The notes under the pieces: model-generated
Told to the model about the DNA's origin: nothing
Databases searched by the model: none
The model's input: only the letters and a program-made list of their open reading frames with translations
Position numbers and translations under genes: made by a program
Assembly (NCBI GenBank): GCA_030760725.1
Contig: JASWHV010000003.1
Location: 63,817,264-63,881,263, forward strand
Length of the DNA: 64,000 nucleotides
Direction of reading: 5' to 3'
Source of the DNA: Neostapfia colusana
Taxonomy: Eukaryota; Streptophyta; Magnoliopsida; Poales; Poaceae
Shown: positions 9,864 through 18,949 of the stretch, piece after piece
How positions within the stretch are numbered: position 1 is the first letter of the stretch
Layout: the number at the start of each line of letters is the position of its first letter

Positions 9864-11222
9864 TATCGGTACCCTCAATACCGGGCGCGCACAGGAGAAA
9901 ACTGCCTAAGGACCTCGCCCCCTCCGCAGGGGCGAGCTCTGAAGGCGCCACGTGTTCAGTAGGGTCGGGGCTCCCCTCTCCTCAAAGGAGAGCTTTGGGC
10001 CTGCCACGTGGCCAGAAGGGTCGAACCTCACCCCCTCCGCGGGGGCGAGCTCCGAATGCGCCACGTGTTCAGTAGGGCCGGGGCTCCCCTCTCCTCAGAG
10101 GAGAGCTCCGGGCCTTCCATGTGGCTAGAAAGGCCGGACCTCACCCCCTCCGTGGTGGTGAGCTCCAAAGGCGCCACGTGTTCAGCAGGGCCGGGGCTCC
10201 CCTCTCCTCAGAGGAGAGCTCCGGGCCTGCCACGTGTCCAGAAGAGCCGGACCTCACCCCCTCCGCAAGGGTGAGCTCCGAAGGCGCCACGTGTCTAGCA
10301 GGGCCGGGGCTCCCCTCTCCTCAGAGGAGAGCTCCGGGCCTGCCATGTGGCCAGGAGAGCCAAACCTCACCCCCCGCAGGGGTGAGCTCCAAAGGTGCCA
10401 CGCGTCCAGCAGGGCCGGGGCTCCCCTCTCCTCAGAGGAGAGCTCCGAGCCTGCCACGTGGCCAGAATAGTCGGACCTCACCCCCTCCGCAGGGGTGAGC
10501 TCCGTAGGCGCCACGTGCCTAGCAAGGCCGGGGCTTCCCTCTCCTCAGAGGAGAGCTCCGGGCCTGTCACGTGGCCAGAAGTGCCGCGCTACCCACCCCA
10601 GCTCGGTAGGCAGCAAGAGTAAAGGCACGCCATGCCTTGTCCCATCAAGGCATTCAAGACCTGCACCTTGCCAAGGCGCGGAGGCACGGCGCACGCCTGT
10701 CAGGAGGCACTATGACCAGTCACAGTCAAGACAGGCATGCCATGTCAGAAGCCGCAGACCAATAAATACGGCGACAAGACATGCCCTACCGTCCCTGCCA
10801 TCATCAACCACTACACCTAGCTTGCGTCATGGGCAGGACGGCAGGACGACGACCAAGGAGCCATCACCAGAAAACAGCTACCAGCATTCATTGCAAAATA
10901 TGGTAGATGGCAGGAAATCACCCCGGGGCCACCTGTCGGGCTCCGGGGCCCACCTTGTAAGCCGCCCGAGTCTTGAACTATAAAAGGCTCAAGTAGGCAA
11001 CGTTGCAATGGGTTCGGCAGTTCGCCACCCAGCCAGCTCATCCTCATAGACAAAGAAGCAGTGCTCCAAGAACTCCCGTGGACGTAGGGTTTTATGCTCC
11101 AACGGCCCGAACCACGTAAAAAACCTTGTGTCAATCCCCTTACAACCAACGTGACCCTCTCGAGAGAACTAGCCCCTCTGAAAAAGCAGGCCCGGGGGAA
11201 GTGTCGACGGAACACTTCGACA
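9864..11222 (+). repeat. 3' LTR of element F
   Basis: Starts TATCGGTACCC and ends TTCGACA, followed by the GTAAC duplication. It carries six 113-bp G-box/hairpin units (starting near 9913, 10026, 10139, 10252, 10365 and 10477), one more than the 5' LTR. It has a TATA box at 10979-10985. Unit loss or gain after insertion, or unequal exchange during reverse transcription, would explain the difference. Confidence 0.88.
10979..10985 (+). promoter_or_regulatory. TATA box of the F 3' LTR
   Basis: TATAAAA at the same relative position as 5684-5690 in the 5' LTR. Transcription from here would run into the Copia integrase remnant at 11228. Confidence 0.55.
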
Positions 11223-11227
11223 GTAAC

Positions 11228-11620
11228 AAACCACACATCTCTTATTTTCGTGTCTTTGGGAGCAAGTGTTATATTCTCAACAAGAAGCCTAGGACTTCGA
11301 AGTTTGCCTCAAAGTTCGATGAAGGTTTCTTGCTTGGTTATGACTCAAACACCTACGCCTATCGTGTTTTCAACAAAACTTCCGGAATTGTTGAAATAGC
11401 GAGAGACGTAGTGTTTGATGAGACTAATGGCTCCCAAGTGGAGCAAGTTGATCAAAGTGTCCTAGATAAAGAAGAGGCTCCACAAGAAGCACTTCAAAGG
11501 ATGGCACTTGGAGAAATTTTTCCTCAAGAACATCCTGAAGACTCAAATGATCATCCAACAAATGAAAATATGTCTCCCTCCCATGATCAAGCTGAAGATG
11601 AGCAAGGCCAACCTCAATAA
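11228..11620 (+). pseudogene. pol: Sirevirus integrase C-terminal region (resumes after F)
   Basis: The frame resumes with PHISYFRVFGSKCYI, the conserved start of the Copia integrase C-terminal domain, then FASKFDEGFLLGYDS and VFNKTSGIVE. A long acidic linker (EEAPQEALQRMALGEIFP and onwards) leads to RT. It stops at 11618-11620; further stops lie before RT. It is the second half of the frame ending at 4675. Confidence 0.85.
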
Positions 11621-11724
11621 GATTAAAATGATCAAAGTTAAGATAGAGGATTGGATCAAGGGGAGACGAAGAAAAGAGTGACAATGAAGATGAAGATCAA
11701 AGAGTTCAACCACCTCATCCAAGA

Positions 11725-12620
11725 GTGCACCAAAGTGTTCAACTGGATCATCCTGTCGACAACATACTAGGAGATATCTCCAAAGGGGTGACCACTCGCT
11801 CTCGAATGGCTAATTTTTGTGAACATTACTCTTTTGTTTCCTCTTTGGAGCCCCGCAAGGTAGAAGAAGCACTACAAGATCCGAATTGGGTGGTGGCCAT
11901 GCAAGAGGAACTCAATAATTTTGAAAGAAATCAAGTGTGGGATCTTGTGAAGTGATCCAACGCAAATGTTGTGAGAACCAAGTGGGTATTCCGCAACAAG
12001 AAAGACGAGTATGGGGTTATAACAAGAAACAAGGCAAGACTTGTTGCAAAGGGATATGCACAAGTAGAAGCTATACCAAATGGATGTGAAAAGTGCTTTC
12101 CTCAACGGTCCAATCAAGGAGGAAGTGTACGTGGAGAAACCACCCGGATTTGAGGACGATAAGTATCCTAACCATGTCTTTAAACTTCGGAAAGCCCTCT
12201 ATGGCCTCAAACAAGCTCCTAGAGCTTGGTATGAGTGTCTTAGAGATTTTCTTATTAAAATGGTTTTAGGATAGGAAAAGTCGACTATACACTCTTCACT
12301 AAGCATTTTAACGATGATTTATTTGTGTGCCAAATATATGCCAATGACATTATATTTGGTTCTACTAACAAAGCTTTTTGTGATGAGTTTTCAAAGATAA
12401 TGACTGAAAGGTTCAAGATGTCAATGATGGGGGAATTGAAGTTCTTCCTAGGATTCCAAGTCAAACAACTCAAGGAAGGAATGTTCATTAGTCAAACCAA
12501 GTATACTCAAGACATACTTAGGAGGTTCGACATGGACAAAGCCAAACCCATCAAGACTCCCATGGGAACCAACGGACATCTTGACCTTAATGAAGATGGT
12601 CCAAGTGTGGACTAAAAGGT
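11725..12620 (+). pseudogene. pol: Sirevirus reverse transcriptase (deleted and catalytically altered)
   Basis: RT begins at VEEALQDPNWVVAMQEEL and RTKWVFRNKKDE. After ARLVAKGYAQVE (about 12070) the sequence jumps straight to the QMDVKSAFLNG region, so roughly 90-100 bp of the palm, including the first conserved Asp block, is deleted and the frame shifts. Later blocks remain: FKLRKALYGLKQAPRAWYE, and the active-site box, which reads Tyr-Ala-Asn-Asp (Asn codon 12343-12345) where the family has Tyr-x-Asp-Asp. Stops at about 12272 and 12613 add to the damage. No activity is expected. Confidence 0.85.
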
Positions 12621-12630
12621 ATTTTGTTCC

Positions 12631-13247
12631 ATGATAGGCTCTTTGCTTTACCTTTGTGCATCTAGGCCCGACATAATGCTTAGTGTGTGTATATGTGCAC
12701 GGTTCCAAGCCGCTCCTAAGGAGTGCCACTTGATGGCCGTTAAGCGGATTCTTAGATATTTGGTTCACACTCCTAACCTAGGACTTTGGTATCCCAAGGG
12801 ATCCAAGTTCAATCTCATTGGATACTCCGATGCCGATTATGCCGGTTGTAAGGTAGATAGGAAGAGCACGTCGGGGACTTGTCAATTTCTTGGTAGGTCC
12901 TTGGTTTTGTGGTCTTCAAAGAAACAAAACTCCATTGCCTTATCCACAGCCGAAGCGGAGTATGTCGCAGCCGGGAGTTTGTTGCACAACTCCTATGGAT
13001 GTGACAAACTCTTAGGGACTATGGTTACACTTTGAGCCATATTCCACTCCTATGTGACAATGAGAGTGCCATCAAGATTGCTCACAATCCCGTGGAGCAT
13101 TCTAGAACCAAACATATTGATATCCGTCACCATTTTCTGAGAGATCACTCTATCAAGGGAGATATCGTTATCTCTCATGTTAGGAGTGAGAAGCAATTGG
13201 TGGACATATTCACAAACCCCTTGATGAGAAACACTTCTGTGACCTAA
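12631..13247 (+). pseudogene. pol: Sirevirus RNase H (frameshifted)
   Basis: Reads the Copia RT/RNase H end: YLCASRPDIMLSV, then RNase H blocks GYSDADYAGCKVDRKSTSG (first Asp), LWSSKKQNSIALSTAEAEYVA and CDNESAIKIAHNPV. A small indel near 12985 relative to copy 2 (63960-64000) shifts the frame. Another shift near 13220 spoils the DIFTNPL end motif, which copy 2 keeps as DIFTKPLDEKHF. The gene ends pol. Confidence 0.88.
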
Positions 13248-13249
13248 GG

Positions 13250-13636
13250 AGTGAACTAAATATCCTAGATTCTCAAAATGTTGCTTGAAGTGTGCACATC
13301 TGTTTGTTGCTTGTTTATAAACTTCAAAAACCACATGTTTTCAACATACTACCCTAATCTCTCTTACTCTATGAAAACTGTGTTCAAAAGGACTCTTTGT
13401 CAAATATGGTCATTGTTTGTTTTATGTATGCTTACTGACCATGTTTGCCAAAGATATTTGCAAAAATTTGTCCAAAAGGATCATATTCTTGAGCTAAAAC
13501 TCAAATTATATGAACTTCAGCTTGTAGTCGGACTAGTCCGCCTAGGAGGCCGGACAAGTCTGGCCCAAGAGAAGTCCGGCTCTGGTCCTCCAACAGGACT
13601 TATCCAAACAACAAGCCGGACTAGTCCGTCCCCGCC
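13250..13636 (+). other. Sirevirus post-pol spacer, first palindrome block
   Basis: AT-rich non-coding start, then from 13530 several GGACTAGTCC and GGACAAGTC palindromes. The same block exists in copy 2 (63430-63670, reverse strand). No ORF is credible. Confidence 0.6.
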
Positions 13637-14190
13637 AGACACGTGTCGACTTCGGAGCTCACCCCTGTCGAAGGGATGAGGTCCGGTCCCGCGGGACACG
13701 TGTCACCACCGGAGCTCACCCCTGTGGAAGGGATGAGGTCCGGCCCCATGGGACACGTGTCACCACCGGAGCTCACCCCTGTGGAAGGGATGAGGTCCGG
13801 TCCTGCGGGACACGTGTCACCACCGAAGCTCGCCTCTGAGGAGAGGAGAGGCCCCGGCCCGCTGGACACATGTCGCCACAAGAGCTCGCCTCAAAGGAGA
13901 GGAGAGGCCCCGGCCCGCTGGACACGTGTTGCCACGGGAGCTCGCCTCTGAGGAGAGGGGAGGTCCAGCCCTGCCGGACACGTGGCGCCCTCGGAGCTCG
14001 CCTCTGAGGAGAGGGGAGGTCCGGCCCTGCCGAACACATGGCGCCCTCGGAGCTCGCCTCTCAGGAGAGACCTCCCGCCGGACACGTGGCGCCCTCGGAG
14101 CTCGCCTCTGAGGAGAGGGGAGGCCCGGCCCCGCTGGACACGTGGTGCCTTCGGAGCTCACCCTGGCAGTGGCCACGTGGCAGGGTCGGA
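13637..14190 (+). repeat. 56-bp G-box/hairpin tandem array in the Sirevirus spacer
   Basis: About ten units start near 13637, 13694, 13751, 13808, 13864, 13920, 13976, 14032, 14080 and 14136. Each has GGACACGTGTC or GGACACGTGGC, a GAGCTC site, and a hairpin such as CCTCTGAGGAGAGG or CACCCCTGTGGAAGGGATG. Read in the opposite direction, the 113-bp unit of the Gypsy F LTR contains the same modules in the same order (for example CACGTGG-GCCTTCGGAGCTCACCC at 14141-14163). Sirevirus copy 2 lacks this array at the corresponding place. It is probably sequence acquired from, or shared with, a Gypsy LTR. Confidence 0.88.
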
Positions 14191-14870
14191 CTTCACAGCG
14201 GACAAGTCCAAACTGGACTAGTCCGACTATGGAGGCCGGACAATTCCAGCCCCAGAGAAGTCCGGCTCTGGTCCACCAACCGGACTTGTCCAGACACCAA
14301 GTCGGACTAGTCCGTCCCCTGGGGACTTAACCTCCCAGGGGCGGCCAGACTTCTCTCTTCATAGACTAGTCCGCTCACATCCTCTCTCAAGCCGGAAGCG
14401 CCCACAAATTGGCGATTTTTGCCTTCCTCCACCAAAAATCCACGGATTGGAGACCTAAGGAGCACGAAAACCCTTCCCCGAGCTTAGTTGCTCAAGTTTT
14501 GACTCCAAATTCATCACATCTGAAGATTTCAAGAGGTATTCTTGACCTAACCAAAAATCCTTCCTTTTCTTTATTCTTAGGTCTTTTGCTAGAAACCTCT
14601 TCACAAATGTTGTTCCTAGTGTCGATGCGATCATAGCCTAGGAGTATTGCAACTTAATTTGAAGTTTTTGCGAAAAAATTGTTAGGGTTAGGGTTCTTCC
14701 TGTATAACCCGGACTAGTCCGGTTTTGGTCGGACAAATTCATTCTCGAGCGGACTAGTCCAGTCCTTTAACGGACAAATCCGGTTTACACAGAACAAACT
14801 CACCCTTTAGCCATTTTTAGTGAATTCTCTTGCAATATTCCACTTCCTTGACCTCTAATCTCCTGTCTCT
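14191..14870 (+). other. Sirevirus spacer with dispersed ACTAGT palindromes
   Basis: No coding signal. Contains GGACTAGTCC-type palindromes (14213-14380, 14700-14790) and AT-rich sequence. It ends with a pyrimidine-rich run and CTCTCAG at 14866-14872, directly before the next ORF. Copy 2 preserves this layout at 62690-63430. Confidence 0.6.
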
Positions 14871-14872
14871 CA
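14866..14872 (+). promoter_or_regulatory. splice-acceptor-like site before the extra ORF
   Basis: TGTCTCTCAG ends at 14873, six bases before the ORF ATG at 14879. Copy 2 has TTGTTTCTCAG at 62686-62696 (minus strand), at the same distance from its ATG. A spliced subgenomic RNA, as used for a downstream gene in retroviruses, is inferred. Confidence 0.45.
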
Positions 14873-14878
14873 GGAAAT

Positions 14879-16859
14879 ATGTAAAACTCCGACCAAAGCT
14901 CTCCCCTTCCAAGTCCCACGACAGAGGAGGCTCGACAAGCCCTTCATCGGCGCGTTGCCGAAGAAAGGACAGCAAAGGAGGCCCAAGCGGCTAAAGAAGC
15001 CGTCCGTCAAGAAGCAAGAACAAAGAAGAAGCATGATCTCGACGAAGAGGCACAAATTGCCCAAGCCATTGAAGAATCGTTGAAGGATCAAGGGAGAAAG
15101 AAAAGGGCCAAACGTGAAGCCCAAAGCTCCCAAGCTGCTAGTGCCTCAGAGCCCAAGAGGAAGAAGCTTGTCACCTTGGGAGATAAAGAGCGGGAAAAGG
15201 GGAAGGAAAAGGAATCCAAGGGTAGGGTTCCTTGTGATCCAAAGAAGGGTAAGGCTCCACTTCTTGAGGAGCCCAAGAACAAAAAGGCAACTGCCAAAGC
15301 ACCGACAAATAGAGCAGGAGGGATAAAAATCAGAGAGAAAGGGCAACCGAAGCCCATCGGCCCCTTAAAGATGGCTGCCCCTGCTAGAGACCCAAACCGG
15401 CAACCCAACAATCCGGCATTTGTATTTAAAGGAAAGGGGGCTGAAAAGGCGAGAAGGCTGAGGATGGATAAAGTCTATGACTATGAGAAGCACACAGCCG
15501 ACCCTAGGTTTTGGTGTGACTTTCACTACGATTACTACCGCTTGGTGTACCTAAAAATGAAGACCCCAGTCACTCAAACTCAATGGGTAGATTGGGACTA
15601 CATGGCTAAAAGGGAGCACAAAGCTTTTGATGCAGTGATTGAAGCCGCGGAGCGCCGTGGAATCAAGGAAATCATGAGCTTGAAGTATGACTGGAACATT
15701 GAGGTAATTATGCAGTTCTACACCACTATGTACTTCTCCACCTACGGTGACCGGAAAATCACCTGGATGACTCATGGAGAGCAGTACTCAGTCACCTATG
15801 AGAGGTTTGCACAGATACTTGGCCTTGAGGAGCACTTGGATCATGAGATTATCATTTCCAATCTCAAGGCAGTGGACAGGGATCAGCTTGACTATATGTA
15901 TCCTAGTCATGTTCCCTATGAGGTCAGGCTTGCTAGGAACATCAAGCCGTTCTATAGCATCCTCAACCGGATTCTGAGGAGGACCATTGCCCCCAAGGAT
16001 GGAGATGTAGGGGTAATTCAAGGAAACTTAAGGCATCTCCTCCTCTTGACAGATGGTGAAGAGAAGTTCAACCTTGTTGAGCACATTTATGATGACATCT
16101 TCAACATCTCTCACACTCCCAACCGCTCATGTGGAGGCCGGGCTTGCTAGGAACATCAAGTCGTTCTATAGCATCCTCAACCGGATTCTGAGGAGGACCA
16201 TTGCCCCCAAGGATGGAGATGCAGGGGTAATTCAAGGAAACTTAAGGCATCTCCTCCTCTTGACAGATGGTGAAGAGAAGTTCAACCTTGTTGAGCACAT
16301 TTATGATGACATCTTCAACATCTCTCACACTCCCAACCGCTCATGTGGTTATGCACCATACATCATGTGCCTAATTGAGAAGGTGTCGGGGATAGTCTTT
16401 GTCAAAGATGTTACTCATCGACCTCTCCATCCTCAGCCACCCCCCATTGTGCCAGAACCCTCAAGGAGGAAAAATGCTCAACCTCCGTCCAGCTCAGCGG
16501 CCCCTTCTAGCTCAGAGGCTCCCCCATCATCTCCTCCTTCGCAGTCCATGAGCGGATTCTTCAAGTGCTTCAACACACTTTTCGCCTCCTATCGGCATGT
16601 GGAGGTCCGGACTCGACGCATGGAGAGGCGTTAGGAGAAGTACCTCAAGGATGTGTGTGACAAGCTTGAGGTACCCATGTATCCCCCTGAGGAGAGTGAT
16701 GGGGAACTCACTCCATATCCAGAGTTCACCGCTGATGAGCTCGCCCAGTTCAGGGAAGAGGGAAGCTCTTCCAAGGCCGTGCCTCCATCCACCACTGTCG
16801 ACGAAGAAGAAGAGGATACGGAGGCTACGGAGAGTGATGAAAATGGCGATGAAGAATAA
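14879..16859 (+). pseudogene. env-position ORF of Sirevirus copy 1 (unknown function)
   Basis: Large extra ORF between pol and the 3' LTR, a known location in Sireviruses. ATG at 14879 is followed at once by TAA (14882); copy 2 has a Ser codon there. In the same frame 14930-15920 encodes a charged, probably helical, Lys/Glu/Ala-rich N terminus with a nuclear-signal-like basic stretch, then a globular part with WDYMAKREHKAFDAV and FYTTMYFSTYGDRKITW, resembling the domain often called putative plant transposon protein. A 214-bp tandem duplication (15931-16358) shifts the frame. The reading continues to 16634 (TAG) and then to 16857 with a Pro/Ser-rich and acidic tail. No transmembrane segment or signal peptide is evident, so it is not env-like in sequence. 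Confidence 0.7.
15931..16358 (+). repeat. 214-bp tandem duplication inside the extra ORF
   Basis: TGCTAGGAACATCAAG at 15931 recurs at 16145, and the two copies are nearly identical up to the CGCTCATGTGG end. The period is 214, which is not a multiple of three, so the duplication itself breaks the frame. It is probably recent given the near identity. Confidence 0.92.
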
Positions 16860-17331
16860 GACGAAGAAGATGACGAGTAGACTTAGGCGTATCTTCTTCC
16901 CTCGTTTCCTTTTTGGTGCCTTGATGCCAAAGGGGGAGAAATGTGAAAAGGATGTTATATTTTTATCATCTTGTAGTCTTGTAATAGATCTTTGGACATG
17001 ACTATCTGGTAATAGATCTTTTGGACATGACTATCTTGTAATAGATCTTTGGACATGGCTATCTATGTTTTATGTTTTATGCATAACTATCTTTTGTGTA
17101 ACACCACATGTTAGATTTTATGGCTGTTTTATGCTTATTGTCTTATCACATTTTTTTAACACAACACGTAGGCACCCCACCATAACATGTGAATGTATGC
17201 CAACTCCCCTCTTTTACTCTTGCATACATTTAGGGGGAGTTTTGCATACGTACACTTGTTATAAAAATAAAATTTTTACCTCTTATGTTGAAACTTAATG
17301 TGTTGTCATCAATCACCAAAAAGGGAGAGAT
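16860..17331 (+). other. 3' untranslated region with multiple polypurine-like tracts
   Basis: G-rich tracts occur at 16929-16941 (AAAGGGGGAGAAA), 17230-17240 (TTAGGGGGAGT) and 17318-17331 (AAAAAGGGAGAGAT, adjoining the LTR: the functional PPT). Several such tracts are a known Sirevirus feature. 16981-17065 is a three-copy, 28-29-bp repeat (GTAATAGATCTTTGGACATG) that is single-copy in Sirevirus 2. Confidence 0.75.
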
Positions 17332-17720
17332 TGTAAGTGCATCTAGGCACCCCTGTGGGTTTTGGATGATTGATGACGACAAATTAAGAGACTAATGAGC
17401 TGAGATGATCATAAGCACAGGACATTTCCAAGGCGACACCTAAACTCTCAAAAAAAGGAAAAAGATGAAGAACAGCGTCGAATACTCGAAGAGTAGAAAT
17501 TAGGGTTTCACTTGAGTCTTTAGTAGGCTAGCCGTGTAAAAATAAGAATGTGTGTGTGTCAAGTGCATTGAGATCATAGAAGAGAGCTCAAAGTGTTAGA
17601 AGTGTCAAATCCTTAGTGGAGAGAGGTAGAGAGGTAAAGTTGGGTAGGCCGAACTTGTCCGGGGTAGAGGGCGGACTAGTCCGGAAGTCCTACGGCTTAG
17701 TCCGTTTTGGGGCGGACTGA

Positions 17721-18120
17721 GAGTTCCTGACTGAGATCGGACCTGTCCGTTTTGGGACGGACTAGTCCGTTTCTCTCTTGGTGAGAGTGTTTTTGGGGCT
17801 AAATCCTGGTAGATCGGACTTATCCGCCTTAGTGGCCGGACTAGTCCGGGCTAGCCACATAGTCCATTTTCACACGGACTAAGAGTTCCTGTGTGAGTTC
17901 GGGCTAGTCCGTTCTAAGGCGGACTAGTCCGTATGGGTGTAATATGAGAGCTCCCATGACTAAGTCTTGGTAGACTGGACTTGTCCGACTTAGTGGCCGG
18001 ACTAGTTCGGGTCCTCCAGACTTGTCCGTTCTCACCCGGACAAATAGTTCCTGTGTGAGATCGGACTAGTCCGGTGTGAGGCAGACTAGTCCGGACTTTC
18101 GGTAGGTGGCAACGGTTGGC
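17721..18120 (+). repeat. 162-bp palindrome-bearing repeat in the Sirevirus U3
   Basis: The AGTTCCTG...TGAGATCGGAC block recurs at 17722, 17884 and 18046 (period 162). Each repeat contains several 10-14-bp palindromes centred on ACTAGT, or near-palindromes centred on ACAAGT. Palindrome-rich U3 regions are known for Sireviruses; the core here differs from the maize families I recall. Confidence 0.8.
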
Positions 18121-18131
18121 TTCCGGACTTC

Positions 18132-18138
18132 TATAAAA
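18132..18138 (+). promoter_or_regulatory. TATA box of the Sirevirus LTR
   Basis: TATAAAA just after the palindrome block; conserved in copy 2 (TTTTATA at 60955-60961 on the plus strand). Confidence 0.7.
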
Positions 18139-18949
18139 GGAGATGCCCCGAGTTCATTTAGAGAAACCTAGAACCCTAGCGCCGCCACAGCGATCCTATA
18201 GCCCCCCCTAAGCATTCTCTCTTGCCTACTCACCCTCTAGAACCAATTCTTGAGTGGATTTGGGTATGTGAGGAGAGGAGAAGGAAGAACTTCGTGTTTA
18301 AGGCTCTCAGAGTGATCTTGTGCACTTGGTGTGACCTGTGGCTTGTAAGATTGGTGGAGTTTTGTGGACGTGATCAAGTGGGAGCCTCAGATTGTGAGCA
18401 GCCACAACACTTTGTAAGTGCACCCTTGAGATAGTGAAGAACCGGGTTGGCCATAGTGGCGACTTGGTGAGGGAAGGGTTGTTAAACCCGGTCCTTTGTG
18501 GACTCCTCAACAGGGACGTAGATTCCTGAGTGGAATCAAACCTCGGGAAAAAATAATTCGTGTCATTTTGCACTTACATTTCATTGGTCATTAGAATTGC
18601 TTAGGGTTCGTTCGATCATTTCGCTCTTATAATATTTCAAGTTACAATCTTGCAATCCACCTCAATACTTTGTCATATTTGTTATATTAGATTGCTAGAT
18701 AGTTTATCTGCATTTTGTTAAACTAAAATCTGAAGAAAAACCCATAAAAATCAAGTTTAGGCTTTTCAGCAGTCTGACCGGACTAGTCCGCCCCTGAGCC
18801 AGACTAGTCCGGCCTTTTAGGCTTTTCCAGCAGGTTGATCGGACTAGTCCGCCCCTGAGCTAGACTAGTTCGGCCCCTGTGTTCTAATCTCGTTTAATTA
18901 AGTCATTTCAGGAATTTTAGCCTATTCACTCCCCCTCTAGGCAATTTCA

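Larger units (their letters stand above)
4676..11222 (+). mobile_element. Tat-like Gypsy deletion derivative (non-autonomous), element F
   Basis: Bounded by two LTRs (4676-5950 and 9864-11222) and a perfect 5-bp target duplication, GTAAC at 4671-4675 and 11223-11227. PBS follows the 5' LTR and a purine tract precedes the 3' LTR. Only 3.9 kb of internal DNA remains: gag, an archaeal-type RNase H remnant, the integrase zinc-finger and tail remnants. Reverse transcriptase and the integrase core are not detectable. It is therefore a derivative that would have needed enzymes supplied by a relative. The LTR ends are CG...CA (5') and TA...CA (3'), each one mutation away from TG...CA. Confidence 0.88.
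1509..18949 (+). mobile_element. Sirevirus-type Copia retrotransposon, copy 1 (5' truncated)
   Basis: Order of parts on the plus strand: gag with zinc knuckle and coiled coil, protease, integrase, RT, RNase H (the Copia order), a long spacer, an extra ORF, purine tracts and a 3' LTR at 17332-18949. The 5' LTR and PBS are absent. Large gag, extra ORF between pol and the 3' LTR, repeated polypurine-like tracts and LTR palindromes are known marks of the Sirevirus (SIRE/Maximus) lineage. The element is split by a Gypsy insertion (4676-11222) and carries frameshifts, stops, an RT deletion and a catalytic substitution, so it is not autonomous. The left boundary is approximate. Confidence 0.85.
17332..18949 (+). 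repeat. 3' LTR of Sirevirus copy 1
   Basis: 1618 bp, TGTAAGTGCATCTAGG ... CTAGGCAATTTCA, with TG/CA ends and a PPT directly upstream. Its U3 is filled with palindromes of the type GGACTAGTCC and GGACAAGTCC (17640-18120, again at 18775-18880), arranged in a 162-bp repeat. A TATA box follows at 18132. The counterpart in copy 2 is 60131-61758. No target duplication can be tested because the 5' end is lost. Confidence 0.92.

Noticed and set aside
13643..14330. Repeat-protein ORFs in the Sirevirus G-box array
   Set aside because: The 56-57-bp period is not consistently a multiple of three and frames switch between units; the conserved part is the palindromes, not a peptide.
14879..16859. Extra ORF as a retroviral envelope gene
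   Set aside because: No signal peptide, no membrane segment and no furin-like or fusion region is visible; only its position is env-like.
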